From contig NZ_AP026763.1 in NCBI RefSeq assembly GCF_026000435.1, forward strand, positions 2,542,001 to 2,606,000: a stretch of DNA of 64,000 nt, read 5' to 3'. The translations under genes and the position numbers were made by a program. This document shows, piece by piece, positions 41,896 through 50,629 of this stretch (within the stretch, counting starts at the first letter, position 1; the number at the start of each line of letters is the position of its first letter). The stretch comes from Vibrio sp. STUT-A11. Lineage in GTDB: Bacteria; Pseudomonadota; Gammaproteobacteria; Enterobacterales; Vibrionaceae. The notes under the pieces were generated by a model. It worked only from the letters and a program-made list of their open reading frames with translations. It had not been told where the DNA came from and ran no database searches.

Positions 41896-43146
41896 TTATG
41901 CGTAAACTGGTAGACGCTTACAAATATCTAGCACTTTCTGTTTTGTTGCTTCGATAACTTCTTGGTTGTCGATGCTATCAAGAACGTCACACATCCAGTT
42001 CGCAAGCTCTTTTGCGTCTTCTACTGTGAAGCCACGGCGAGTGATTGCTGGCGTACCAACACGGATACCAGACGTTACGAATGGGCTACGTGGGTCATTT
42101 GGTACTGAGTTTTTGTTTACTGTGATGTTCGCTGCGCCTAGTGCTGCATCCGCTTCTTTACCAGTAATGTTCTTGTCGATTAGATCAACCAGGAACAGAT
42201 GATTTTCTGTACCGTTAGAAACGATTTTGTAACCACGCTCTTGGAACTGAGCAACCATTGCTTTCGCGTTTTCTACAACGCGAGCTTGGTATGCTTTAAA
42301 TTCAGGCTCCATTGCTTCTTTGAACGCTACCGCTTTACCAGCGATCACGTGCATTAGAGGACCACCTTGACCACCAGGGAAGACAGCTGAGTTCAGCTTT
42401 TTGTACATGTCTTCGCCAGCGTTAGACAGGATAAGGCCACCACGTGGACCTGCTAGTGTTTTGTGCGTCGTTGTCGTTACAACGTGTGCGTATGGTACTG
42501 GTGTTGGGTAAACACCTGCCGCGATAAGACCAGCAACGTGAGCCATATCTACGAATAGGTAAGCATCCACTTTGTCTGCGATTTCACGCATGCGTTTCCA
42601 GTCAACGATTTGAGAGTAAGCAGAGAAACCACCGATGATCATCTTAGGCTTGTGCTCAATCGCAAGCGCTTCCATCTCGTCGTAGTTGATTTGACCAGCT
42701 TCGTCGATACCGTAAGGGATAACGTTATAGTGCTTACCAGAGAAGTTTACTGGAGAACCGTGAGTCAGGTGACCACCGTGTGCCAGGCTCATGCCTAGTA
42801 CTGTGTCGCCCGGGTTAAGCAGCGCCATGTATACTGCGCTGTTTGCTTGAGAACCTGAGTGAGGCTGTACGTTTGCGTATTCACAACCGAATAATTCGCA
42901 CGCGCGATCGATTGCTAGTTGTTCTGCTTTATCTACGTACTCACAACCGCCGTAGTAACGCTTGCCTGGGTAGCCTTCAGCGTATTTGTTCGTTAGCTGA
43001 GAACCTTGAGCTTCCATTACACGTGGGCTTGTGTAGTTTTCAGAAGCGATAAGTTCAATGTGTTCTTCCTGGCGAAGAGTTTCTTCCTGGATAGCTGCGA
43101 ACAGTTCCGCATCGTAATCTGCGATGTTCATATCACGCTTAAGCAT
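41896..43146 (-). CDS. glyA: Serine hydroxymethyltransferase
   Basis: GlyA interconverts serine and glycine with transfer of C1 to tetrahydrofolate. The protein has 416 residues. The PLP Lys is in VVTTTTHKTLAGPRGG around residue 229. The N-terminal ELIASENYTSPRVMEAQGS and the DMAHVAGLIAAG segment are complete. The ATG at 43146 follows AGGAGA. It is a single gene with a PurR box in its leader region and its own terminator. Confidence 0.98.
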   Translation of the reverse strand: MLKRDMNIADYDAELFAAIQEETLRQEEHIELIASENYTSPRVMEAQGSQLTNKYAEGYPGKRYYGGCEYVDKAEQLAIDRACELFGCEYANVQPHSGSQANSAVYMALLNPGDTVLGMSLAHGGHLTHGSPVNFSGKHYNVIPYGIDEAGQINYDEMEALAIEHKPKMIIGGFSAYSQIVDWKRMREIADKVDAYLFVDMAHVAGLIAAGVYPTPVPYAHVVTTTTHKTLAGPRGGLILSNAGEDMYKKLNSAVFPGGQGGPLMHVIAGKAVAFKEAMEPEFKAYQARVVENAKAMVAQFQERGYKIVSNGTENHLFLVDLIDKNITGKEADAALGAANITVNKNSVPNDPRSPFVTSGIRVGTPAITRRGFTVEDAKELANWMCDVLDSIDNQEVIEATKQKVLDICKRLPVYA

Positions 43147-43204
43147 CTGTATCTCCTGACTCAGATTAGTACTGAAATTGGCAAAAAAACTGTTTAATGA
43201 CCGA

Positions 43205-43220
43205 GCGCAAACGTTTCCGT
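43205..43220 (-). promoter_or_regulatory. PurR operator at glyA
   Basis: GCGCAAACGTTTCCGT matches the PurR consensus ACGCAAACGTTTTCGT at 14 of 16 bases. It lies about 10-25 bp downstream of the predicted glyA start point, where bound repressor would block initiation or early elongation. glyA is a known PurR target in E. coli. Confidence 0.8.
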
Positions 43221-43236
43221 CACCCTAATGGCGCGC

Positions 43237-43265
43237 ATTCTACATAATTTGATCTAGGTCATAAA
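43237..43265 (-). promoter_or_regulatory. glyA promoter
   Basis: On the minus strand, TTTATG (43265-43260) and TAGAAT (43242-43237) have a 17-bp spacer. A leader of roughly 85 nt results. Confidence 0.65.
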
Positions 43266-43477
43266 GAGAAAATTTAAATTTTTCTCATGCAGTTTTTTCA
43301 TGATGACGAGTAATAAATATCATGTCGATGTTGCAATTATTTAAACAACAGTCATTACTGTCAATTTTGCGCTTTACACCCTGTAAAACAGCAATTACAT
43401 AGGTTTACCGTAAATTTCGGCCTCTAGCTACCGAAAAGATCATCTTTTTACTATTATGCTCGCCTTATTTCTCACCG
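43266..43477. other. glyA-yitT divergent intergenic region
   Basis: AT-rich. A TATTAT box at 43452-43457 may serve the YitT gene but would leave a leader of only about 15 nt and has no clear -35 box. I found no riboswitch-like structure, although glycine riboswitches occur elsewhere in Vibrio. Confidence 0.4.
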
Positions 43478-44098
43478 ATGACTGCAACTTTGATGGAAAA
43501 ACACTCGCTAAAAGAAGACTGGATAGCAATTCTCACGGGCACCTTTTTGGTAGCTCAAGGCGTTTTCTTTCTCCAATCCGCGCAACTCCTGACTGGAGGA
43601 ACCACCGGATTGGCTTTGCTTATTAGCCAATTTACACCTTTTACCTTTGGTGTGCTGTACTTTTTAGCTAACTGCCCTTTTTATCTGTTAGCCTGGAAAC
43701 GCTTTGGCCGTCATTTTGCCATCAACAGTGTCATTTCTGGTGCTTTAGTTTCAATTTTTGCCGATCATCTTTATTTACTGATTTCATTAGAGTCCATCAA
43801 TGAAGTCTATTGCGCTGTCGCGGGCGGGTTATTAATGGGATTAGGTATGCTGATCTTATTCCGTCATCGTTCTAGTCTGGGCGGTTTTAACGTGTTGTGC
43901 TTGTTTATCCAGGATAAATTTGGCATTTCAGTCGGCAAGAGTCAGATGGCGATTGATGTGTGTATCGTATTGGCATCGATGTTCTTCGTGTCACCTTGGA
44001 TAATCGCTCTGTCAGCTTTAGGGGCGTTTGCGCTCAACCTGGTACTCGCCATGAACCACAAGCCACATCGATACTCTGTCACTTACGGCTCTCAATAA
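43478..44098 (+). CDS. YitT family inner-membrane protein
   Basis: The protein has 206 residues and five or six transmembrane helices. The family signature is seen in LTGGTTGLALLISQ near residue 42 and SSLGGFNVLCLFIQDKFGISVG near residue 132, the repeated glycine-rich motifs of YitT/DUF161 proteins. No substrate is established for the group. No Shine-Dalgarno sequence precedes the ATG at 43478, nor the second in-frame ATG at 43493, so the start is uncertain. Confidence 0.8.
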   Translation: MTATLMEKHSLKEDWIAILTGTFLVAQGVFFLQSAQLLTGGTTGLALLISQFTPFTFGVLYFLANCPFYLLAWKRFGRHFAINSVISGALVSIFADHLYLLISLESINEVYCAVAGGLLMGLGMLILFRHRSSLGGFNVLCLFIQDKFGISVGKSQMAIDVCIVLASMFFVSPWIIALSALGAFALNLVLAMNHKPHRYSVTYGSQ

Positions 44099-44112
44099 AC
44101 CTCGACGAAAAA

Positions 44113-44147
44113 GAAAAAGGCTTTGGGGAGCATTCCAAAGCCTTTTG
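44113..44147. terminator. Bidirectional terminator between yitT-like gene and treC
   Basis: AAAAGGCTTTGG/CCAAAGCCTTTT stem (44115-44126, 44135-44146). The leftward product has the better U tract, so it serves treC at least as well as the YitT gene. Confidence 0.85.
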
Positions 44148-44177
44148 TGAGGACAAAAGTCCTAGAGGGGCGTTCTC

Positions 44178-45863
44178 TTAATCTTCAATCAACAAGATTC
44201 GAGTTTCATACGGGCGCAATGCCTGATGATGTGAAGCAACCACACTTGCTGAATTATGGTAGTTGGACAACAAACACTTCGCTTTCGCCATCTCAAAACG
44301 CTCTGGCAAGACACATTCCACCTCTTCCCCATAGTAATTATTGATACACAAAAGCGTCTGGGTTTTATTCTGGCGAGCATACGCAAAAATACGCGAATGC
44401 TCTGGCAGCAAATCTTCATAGCTGCCGTCCGTGATGACCGGGACCTGTTTGCGCAGCTCAATCAAACGCTTGTAGAAATAAAAGACCGAGTTTAAATCCG
44501 CTACTGCTGACTCCGCATTAATTTGCGGATAATTCTGCGCGACCTCGAGCCAAGGCGTTCCTTTGGTAAAACCTGCATGCTGTTGGCTATTCCACTGCAT
44601 GGGTGTGCGAGAGTTATCACGAGACTTCTGCGCCAGAATCGCCATCATCTCTTGGTGGGAAACGCCATCACGATGAACCATGATGTCGTACATGTTGGTA
44701 CTTTCAACATCGCGATATTGACTGATCTCGGTATAACCCGGATTGGTCATGCCAATCTCTTCCCCCTGATAAACGTAAGGCGTGCCCTGCATCATATGAA
44801 CAGACGCTGCCAGCATCTTCGCTGATTCAATGCGGTACTGCTGATCATCACCGAGTCGACTCACGACACGTGGTTGGTCGTGGTTACACCAGAACAGCGC
44901 TCCCCAGCCTTTACCGTTTAACCCGGTTTGCCAGTGATTAAAGATTTGTTTGAGCTGAAGAAAGTCAAACAGTGCTTTGGTCCACTTTTCACCGTTAGGG
45001 TAATCCACTTTCAAATGATGAAAATTGAACACCATAGAAAGCTCTTTGCCATCTAAAGACGAGTATTGCTGACAGTGCTCAAGTGTTGTCGAAGACATTT
45101 CTCCAACCGTTACACTGCCGTACTTTTGAAATACCGCTTGGCTGATTTCCTGCAAATACTCATGTACTCGTGGACCATCGGTATAAAAACGACGTCCATC
45201 GCCAATATCATCACTTGGGAAATCTTGCTGTTTGGAAATCAGATTAATCACATCCAGGCGGAAACCATCCACGCCCTTCTCTGCCCAAAAGCTGATCACG
45301 TCTTTGACTTCTTCACGCACGACTGGGTTTTCCCAGTTTAAATCCGCTTGCTCTTTGGCAAACAGGTGCAAGTAGTACTGACCGGTTGCTTCATCCAGTT
45401 CCCATGCGTTTCCACCAAACTTGGATTGCCAGTTATTGGGCTCTGCCCCCTCTACCGGATCTTTCCAGATGTAGTAATCCCGATATGGACTGTTTTTGTC
45501 ACCCAATGCGGACTGAAACCACGAGTGCTCCGTTGAGGTATGGTTGACGACAATGTCCATGATAATTCGGATACCCAGCTGGTGCGCCTCCGCCAGTAAC
45601 TCATCGAAGTCAGCCATGGTGCCGAAGTCAGGATTGATCGAGTAGTAATCGGATATATCGTAGCCGTTGTCGATCATTGGCGATGCATACACAGGCGTTA
45701 GCCAAATCGCATCCACACCAAGGTGCTTTAAATAATCCAGTTTAGAAATGATCCCTTTGATATCACCCGTACCTTTGCTGTCACTATCGCAAAAACTCTT
45801 CGGGTAAATTTGGTAGATTGTTGCGGTTTTCCACCAGCTGTTATCTTGCTTGGTCATTGCCAT
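44178..45863 (-). CDS. treC: Trehalose-6-phosphate hydrolase
   Basis: TreC cleaves trehalose 6-phosphate, delivered by TreB, into glucose and glucose 6-phosphate. The product is 561 residues, GH13 family. The landmarks are the N-terminal WWKTATIYQIYPKSF, the IVVNHTS region, the nucleophile Asp in DGFRLDVIN, the acid/base Glu in TVGEMSS and the NHDQPR motif. The start at 45863 is 8 nt after AGG; the frame's GTG at 45872 and an ATG at 45857 are alternatives. Oligo-1,6-glucosidase is closely related, but the neighbours treB and treR settle the role. Confidence 0.93.
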   Translation of the reverse strand: MAMTKQDNSWWKTATIYQIYPKSFCDSDSKGTGDIKGIISKLDYLKHLGVDAIWLTPVYASPMIDNGYDISDYYSINPDFGTMADFDELLAEAHQLGIRIIMDIVVNHTSTEHSWFQSALGDKNSPYRDYYIWKDPVEGAEPNNWQSKFGGNAWELDEATGQYYLHLFAKEQADLNWENPVVREEVKDVISFWAEKGVDGFRLDVINLISKQQDFPSDDIGDGRRFYTDGPRVHEYLQEISQAVFQKYGSVTVGEMSSTTLEHCQQYSSLDGKELSMVFNFHHLKVDYPNGEKWTKALFDFLQLKQIFNHWQTGLNGKGWGALFWCNHDQPRVVSRLGDDQQYRIESAKMLAASVHMMQGTPYVYQGEEIGMTNPGYTEISQYRDVESTNMYDIMVHRDGVSHQEMMAILAQKSRDNSRTPMQWNSQQHAGFTKGTPWLEVAQNYPQINAESAVADLNSVFYFYKRLIELRKQVPVITDGSYEDLLPEHSRIFAYARQNKTQTLLCINNYYGEEVECVLPERFEMAKAKCLLSNYHNSASVVASHHQALRPYETRILLIED

Positions 45864-45980
45864 TTCTAACACCTACTTACCATTAAATTAAAAAGTCACC
45901 ATGACAGTCATGGTTAAAGATCAAGCACTCCTGAGTTCAAAATGACGTAGTCAGGAATGGCTGTTTTAAATTAGGAAACA

Positions 45981-46015
45981 AAGCGATGGCATGACATTAT
46001 GCGCTGCCATCGCTT
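45981..46015 (-). promoter_or_regulatory. Intercistronic hairpin between treB and treC
   Basis: A 10-11 bp stem (AAGCGATGGC with GCCATCGCTT) closes 11 nt past the treB stop and lacks a proper U tract. It is more likely an mRNA stability or differential-expression element than a full terminator. Confidence 0.55.
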
Positions 46016-46026
46016 GTTTAAGTTGA

Positions 46027-47451
46027 TTACGCGCTTGCCGTTTCAAGTTCACCTTTCGCTTTTGCGCGCTTATAAAGAATCAGCGTCAAACCAGCTGGGA
46101 CTACTATCGCTACCAACATTGCTAATGCGAATACACCCCAGAACTGAGGCTGAATAGATAAGATGCCCGGCAAACCACCCACACCGATACCGTTCGCCAT
46201 TACGCCAGCGCTACCACAAACTGCCGCCGCACAAGCACTACCAATCATTGCGCTCAGCATTGGGAATTTGTATTTCAGGTTAATACCGTACATCGCAGGC
46301 TCAGTAACGCCCAGATAAGCGGAGATTGCTGCTGGAACAGAGATTTCACGCTCGTCTTGTTTTTTACTGATGATAATAATGCCGACCACTGCTGATGCCT
46401 GCGCAATGTTTGACAGTGCAATCAGAGGCCAGATTGGGGTACCACCAAGCTCTTGCATTAACTGCAAATCCACAGCGTTAGTAGTATGGTGAATACCTGT
46501 GATCACCAATGGCGCGTAAAGGAAGCCAAATATCGTTGAGCCAATGATGGCAAAGTCTCCGGTCATGGCAGCCTTAGCAGCGAATGCCACACCGTTACCT
46601 AACATGCGGCCAAATGGACCGATGATAGAGTGCGCAAGAATCACCGAAATAATGATGGAAACAAATGGCACCACGACGAGATACAAGTAAGACGGAGTGA
46701 TACGTTTAAGGTATTTTTCGATATACGCCAACGCGATACCAGCGAGCATTGCTGGAATAACCTGAGCCTGATAACCCACTTTTTCAATCACAAACCAACC
46801 GAAATCCCACACTTCAGGCGCTTGTTTACCGATCAAATAGGCGTTCATTAATTGTGGAGAGACCAGAGTCACACCCAGCGTGATGCCCAGAATCGGCGTA
46901 CCACCGAGCTTTCTCACCGTTGACCAACAGACGCCAACCGGTAAGAAGAAAAAGATAGCTTCACCAATCAACCATAGGAATGAATGCACCGTCGCCCAGA
47001 ACTGACTGATTTCTGTCAGTGTCTGGCCATCAAACATTTTGATGTCGCCAATCACATTGCGGAAACCAAGAATCAGACCACCTGTGATAATGGCCGGTAA
47101 CAGAGGCACGAAGATTTCTGCCAGGTGAGAAATACCACGCTCAACGATATTCATATTCTGACGCGCAGCATTTTTTGATTCATCTTTGCTGGCTTCGCTT
47201 TTCCCCGTCATCTCGATCAATACCTTGTACACTTCATCGACTTCAGTACCGATGACGACCTGGAATTGACCTGCGTTGGTAAAGCAACCTTTTACTATTG
47301 GCAGTGCCTCTAACTGTTGGATATCGGCTATATCCGTATCGTTCAGCACAAAACGCAAGCGAGTTAAGCAGTGACTCACACTAGCAATATTGTCGGAGCC
47401 TCCGACCAACTCAATAAGACGCTGTACATCTTGACGCGCAATCTTACTCAT
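46027..47451 (-). CDS. treB: PTS trehalose-specific EIIBC component
   Basis: TreB imports and phosphorylates trehalose. The product is 474 residues (E. coli TreB is 473). The N-terminal EIIB domain has the phospho-Cys28 in SHCLTRLRF. About ten transmembrane helices of the EIIC domain follow from about residue 105 (LFVPLLPAIITGGLILG, AYLGVTEPAMYGINLKYKFP). There is no EIIA domain, so it must borrow EIIA-Glc. The ATG at 47451 (MSKIARQDVQRL) is preferred to the frame start at 47562, which runs into the operator region. Confidence 0.95.
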   Translation of the reverse strand: MSKIARQDVQRLIELVGGSDNIASVSHCLTRLRFVLNDTDIADIQQLEALPIVKGCFTNAGQFQVVIGTEVDEVYKVLIEMTGKSEASKDESKNAARQNMNIVERGISHLAEIFVPLLPAIITGGLILGFRNVIGDIKMFDGQTLTEISQFWATVHSFLWLIGEAIFFFLPVGVCWSTVRKLGGTPILGITLGVTLVSPQLMNAYLIGKQAPEVWDFGWFVIEKVGYQAQVIPAMLAGIALAYIEKYLKRITPSYLYLVVVPFVSIIISVILAHSIIGPFGRMLGNGVAFAAKAAMTGDFAIIGSTIFGFLYAPLVITGIHHTTNAVDLQLMQELGGTPIWPLIALSNIAQASAVVGIIIISKKQDEREISVPAAISAYLGVTEPAMYGINLKYKFPMLSAMIGSACAAAVCGSAGVMANGIGVGGLPGILSIQPQFWGVFALAMLVAIVVPAGLTLILYKRAKAKGELETASA

Positions 47452-47507
47452 AACTTTGCCCACCCTGTATTGGATATGTTTAACTTTTGATTGTATTTTT
47501 ATTATTA

Positions 47508-47523
47508 GTGGGAACATTCCCAC
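47508..47523. promoter_or_regulatory. TreR-type operator, promoter-distal
   Basis: GTGGGAACATTCCCAC is a perfect 16-bp palindrome downstream of the predicted treB -10 box. It shares the GGGAAC...CCC core with the second site 56 bp away. Confidence 0.75.
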
Positions 47524-47532
47524 GAATGTGGT

Positions 47533-47562
47533 TTTATATTGCCACCTGAAGATAAAAAACAA
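47533..47562 (-). promoter_or_regulatory. treB promoter
   Basis: On the minus strand, TTGTTT (47562-47557) and TATAAA (47538-47533) are 18 bp apart and are framed by the two GGGAAC palindromes. Confidence 0.55.
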
Positions 47563-47563
47563 A

Positions 47564-47579
47564 ATGGGAACAGTCCCAT
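47564..47579. promoter_or_regulatory. TreR-type operator, promoter-proximal
   Basis: ATGGGAACAGTCCCAT, a near-perfect palindrome abutting the -35 box of treB. E. coli TreR sites have the same GGGAAC type core. Confidence 0.75.
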
Positions 47580-47645
47580 TAATTGAAAAGGATCACAAAC
47601 TAAGTCTAGAGCAGAACACTCATTATGCGACTATGGCATATTCAT

Positions 47646-48599
47646 CTAACCGTGCTGGCTGACTGGTTTCTGGGTGAAGTGCAGTAAAGAGTCATTGCCG
47701 CTCAACTGATTAATCAGCATGTTAGCGGCTTTTTTGCCCGCATGCGTGTAACCAGGGTCGACACTGAAGATATTCGGGAAAAGAAAAGATAGCAGTTCAT
47801 TGCCGCCCACGCCAGTGACGACAACATCTTCACGCCCTAACTCTTGTAGACGTTTAATAACCCCAAGTGCAAGCGTATCACTGGCACAAACAATGGCTTG
47901 GGTGTCTTGTTGTAATACGTGATCGACCAACTGATAAGCACTCTCATGGCTAAGCGCTCCGGTCTTAAAGCAAGGCGGGATATTTCTGCTCTGGCACCAC
48001 AACTGGTAAGCATTCAAACGGGCAAAACCCGTGGTTCTGTCATCAGAATCCACACCTATATAGGCAATACGAGAAAGCGATTGCTGCTCTAAGTGAGAAA
48101 GCGCCAGTTCGATAATGCCCTGGTTATCATAATTGATAGAGGAAACCTCATTCGTATCCATGGCAATCACCACAATGCGACTGCCCCACTCAGCGAGGGC
48201 CTTCTCATCGCAACCTGTAAAACCAAATACGATCACGCCATCTACATTGCGACGTCGGAGAACCTCAAGATGCTCAATGGTTTTTTGGCGATCAAACTGG
48301 CTTTCCATGATCACAACATCATAACCAGCAGAATATAACTCTCGCAGCATGGTGCCTACGGCTTGGTTTTCTGATGAAGAATCTAAACGAGAAATGATCA
48401 CGCCCACCACCTTTTGACTTCCTCCTCGCATCGACTGAGCGGATTTGGAAGGAACATAACCTGAATCACGAATGATTTTTTCAACCTTCTCACGCGTTTC
48501 TGGCTTTACCTTGGGATCGTTGGTGAGCACACGACTTACCGTCGACTTACCAACGCCAGCCAGTTTTGCGATATCAAGAATGGTGAGTTTTTTGTTCAT
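47646..48599 (-). CDS. treR: Trehalose operon repressor, LacI family
   Basis: The protein has 317 residues (E. coli TreR is 315). The LacI-type helix-turn-helix is at residues 5-26 (TILDIAKLAGVGKSTVSRVL) and the hinge helix near residues 50-58. The periplasmic-binding-protein-like effector domain contains KVVGVIISRL and VDGVIVFGFTG. In E. coli the inducer is trehalose 6-phosphate. It is upstream of and co-oriented with treB-treC, and two palindromes in the gap are its probable sites. Confidence 0.93.
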   Translation of the reverse strand: MNKKLTILDIAKLAGVGKSTVSRVLTNDPKVKPETREKVEKIIRDSGYVPSKSAQSMRGGSQKVVGVIISRLDSSSENQAVGTMLRELYSAGYDVVIMESQFDRQKTIEHLEVLRRRNVDGVIVFGFTGCDEKALAEWGSRIVVIAMDTNEVSSINYDNQGIIELALSHLEQQSLSRIAYIGVDSDDRTTGFARLNAYQLWCQSRNIPPCFKTGALSHESAYQLVDHVLQQDTQAIVCASDTLALGVIKRLQELGREDVVVTGVGGNELLSFLFPNIFSVDPGYTHAGKKAANMLINQLSGNDSLLHFTQKPVSQHG

Positions 48600-48658
48600 A
48601 AATGATCAGATTAAAGTAGGTAGAGACTTAGGTGGATGAACTTTAACAATAAATAGAG

Positions 48659-48685
48659 AAAAGGGAAGCCAGTGCTTCCCTTTAT
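48659..48685 (-). terminator. Terminator of gmhB
   Basis: AAGGGAAGC/GCTTCCCTT stem (48661-48669, 48674-48682) with a U-rich tail leftward. Confidence 0.8.
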
Positions 48686-48700
48686 AATATAACGATGATG

Positions 48701-49252
48701 TTATTTGTTTAAATATGCCGGAACGTCAGCAATGCTATCTAATACTACACTCGCTAGCGCTTCACCCTGTTCAGTAATTGGTTTGCCGGTACGTACAAGA
48801 ATCTTGGTTCCTACACCAGCCGCTTCTGCCGCCATCATATCTTCGGCTTTATCGCCAATCATGACCGATTTTTCCATGTCGATCTTCAGGAAGTCACGGG
48901 CAGAAATGAACATACCCGGCTTTGGCTTACGGCAGTCACAATCTTGCTTGTATTCGCCAATCCCCTCTTCAGGGTGATGCGGGCAGTAATAGAAGCCGTC
49001 AAACTCAACGCCGTGATCAACGAAGTTCCAATCCATCCATTGAGTCAGAGATAAAAATCGCTCTTCACTGAATTTACCGCGTGCGATACCAGATTGATTC
49101 GTCACAAGAACCAACATGTAACCTTGGTCTTTCAGCGCTTTCGTCGCTTCAAACACACCGTCAATGTACTCAAAATCATGTTCGTCATGAACGTAACCAT
49201 GATCGACGTTAATCACGCCATCACGGTCGATAAAAACAGCAGGTTTTGCCAA
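48701..49252 (-). CDS. gmhB: D-glycero-beta-D-manno-heptose 1,7-bisphosphate 7-phosphatase
   Basis: GmhB removes the 7-phosphate during ADP-heptose synthesis for the lipopolysaccharide core. The protein has 183 residues and is an HAD phosphatase: FIDRDGVIN gives the catalytic Asp9 and Asp11, VTNQSG is motif II, RKPKPGM is motif III and IGDKAEDM is motif IV. The zinc-binding Cys/His loop reads YYCPHHPEEG and DCDC. The start is a TTG at 49252, giving MAKPAVFIDRDG; no ATG exists at the family start. It is divergent from metN, as in E. coli. Confidence 0.95.
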   Translation of the reverse strand: MAKPAVFIDRDGVINVDHGYVHDEHDFEYIDGVFEATKALKDQGYMLVLVTNQSGIARGKFSEERFLSLTQWMDWNFVDHGVEFDGFYYCPHHPEEGIGEYKQDCDCRKPKPGMFISARDFLKIDMEKSVMIGDKAEDMMAAEAAGVGTKILVRTGKPITEQGEALASVVLDSIADVPAYLNK

Positions 49253-49449
49253 AACGTATTTCTCTATTAGCTCGGTTTAAGCAGATTATTACATACCTTA
49301 TAAGCTTCAACACTATCTATTTAGATTGACATCGCAACAAACCAGTATGCGACATCGCAAGAATCGTTGAATATCGGGGGCCTCCATCTTATGCTCAAAA
49401 AAACAGCGCTGATATCACCAAGTTTCGATATCAGAACGCTTGCACATTT
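49253..49449. other. gmhB-metN divergent intergenic region (left part)
   Basis: No gene seen. It contains a GATATC-N10-GATATC type inverted repeat at about 49411-49436 and a pair of GCGACATCGC-like words. The region right of 49449 holds the MetJ boxes, the metN promoter and a leader hairpin (TGTCAAAA/TTTTGACA at 49540-49560). Confidence 0.4.
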
Positions 49450-49473
49450 AGACGTCTAGACGTAAAAATATCT
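49450..49473 (+). promoter_or_regulatory. MetJ operator (tandem met boxes)
   Basis: Two contiguous 8-mers, AGACGTCT (49450-49457, perfect) and AGACGTAA (49458-49465), plus a weaker third unit AAATATCT. Tandem met boxes are the usual MetJ-SAM repressor target, and metNIQ is a known MetJ operon. Confidence 0.9.
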
Positions 49474-49474
49474 A

Positions 49475-49503
49475 TTGACTTCAATCTGCTTAACCCATAG
49501 CAT
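49475..49503 (+). promoter_or_regulatory. metN promoter
   Basis: TTGACT (49475-49480) and TAGCAT (49498-49503) with a 17-bp spacer, directly downstream of the met boxes. The leader is about 85 nt. Confidence 0.65.
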
Positions 49504-49594
49504 CAACTGAAAATTGAGATAGAGCTCAAAATTAAGTTCTGTCAAAAGCCGTTTTTGACAACGAAGTTCCCCATATCTCTATGCAGGTTGAAAC

Positions 49595-50629
49595 ATGATA
49601 GAAATAGCAAACGTCAATAAAGTGTTCTACCAGGGCAGCAAAGAAATTCTGGCTCTGAAAGACATTAACCTACATATCGCCAAGGGCACCATCTTTGGGG
49701 TGATCGGCTCGTCAGGTGCTGGTAAAAGTACTCTGATTCGCTGTGTGAACATGTTAGAGGCTCCAACCTCTGGTTCCATCATCGTAGATGGCGTTGACCT
49801 GACTAAACTAAGCAAAACACAACTGGTAGAAACACGTCGTAACATCGGCATGATTTTCCAGCACTTTAACCTGCTGTCGTCTCGTACCGTTTTCGATAAC
49901 GTCGCACTACCTCTTGAACTCGCGGGTAAAGAGAAATCGCATATCAATGCCAAAGTCACTGAACTACTGAAACTAGTAGGATTAGAAGACAAACATGAAA
50001 GCTACCCAGCGAACTTAAGTGGCGGTCAAAAGCAGCGTGTAGCCATTGCTCGTGCATTAGCCTCTGATCCAAGCGTTCTACTTTGTGACGAAGCCACCAG
50101 CGCATTAGATCCGGCAACAACTCAATCAATCCTTGAGTTATTAAAGAAGATCAACCGTAAACTCAACATCACTATTTTGCTGATCACTCATGAAATGGAA
50201 GTGGTTAAAAGTATCTGTCACGAAGTGGCGATCATCGGTGGTGGTGAACTGGTTGAGAAAGGCACTGTGGGTGAAATTTTTGCTCACCCGAAAACAGAAC
50301 TGGCGCACGAATTTATTCGCTCTACTCTGGACTTGTCGATTCCTGAAGATTATCAGGCACGCCTTCAATCCGAACGTATTGAAGGCAGTTACCCTCTAAT
50401 CCGTATGGAATTTACCGGCGCAACGGTTGATGCTCCTCTGATGTCTCAGATTTCACGCAAATACAATATCGATGTGGGTATCCTAAGTTCAGATCTGGAT
50501 TACGCTGGTGGGGTAAAATTCGGCATGATGGTCGCTGAACTGTTTGGTAATGAACAAGATGACAACGCAGCAATCGAATACCTGCGTGAGCACAACGTGA
50601 AAGTAGAGGTACTTGGTTATGTCCTTTAA
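49595..50629 (+). CDS. metN: Methionine ABC transporter ATP-binding protein
   Basis: MetN powers uptake of D- and L-methionine. The protein has 344 residues. Walker A is GSSGAGKST, the signature is LSGGQKQR, Walker B is VLLCDEATSALD, and the C-terminal NIL (ACT-like) domain from about residue 265 gives methionine feedback inhibition. It is the first gene of metNIQ, and metI overlaps its last 11 bases. Confidence 0.97.
   Translation: MIEIANVNKVFYQGSKEILALKDINLHIAKGTIFGVIGSSGAGKSTLIRCVNMLEAPTSGSIIVDGVDLTKLSKTQLVETRRNIGMIFQHFNLLSSRTVFDNVALPLELAGKEKSHINAKVTELLKLVGLEDKHESYPANLSGGQKQRVAIARALASDPSVLLCDEATSALDPATTQSILELLKKINRKLNITILLITHEMEVVKSICHEVAIIGGGELVEKGTVGEIFAHPKTELAHEFIRSTLDLSIPEDYQARLQSERIEGSYPLIRMEFTGATVDAPLMSQISRKYNIDVGILSSDLDYAGGVKFGMMVAELFGNEQDDNAAIEYLREHNVKVEVLGYVL

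Noticed and set aside
43147..43477. Possible glycine riboswitch near glyA
   Set aside because: I could not find the paired aptamer motifs; a PurR box and a sigma-70 promoter explain the region better.
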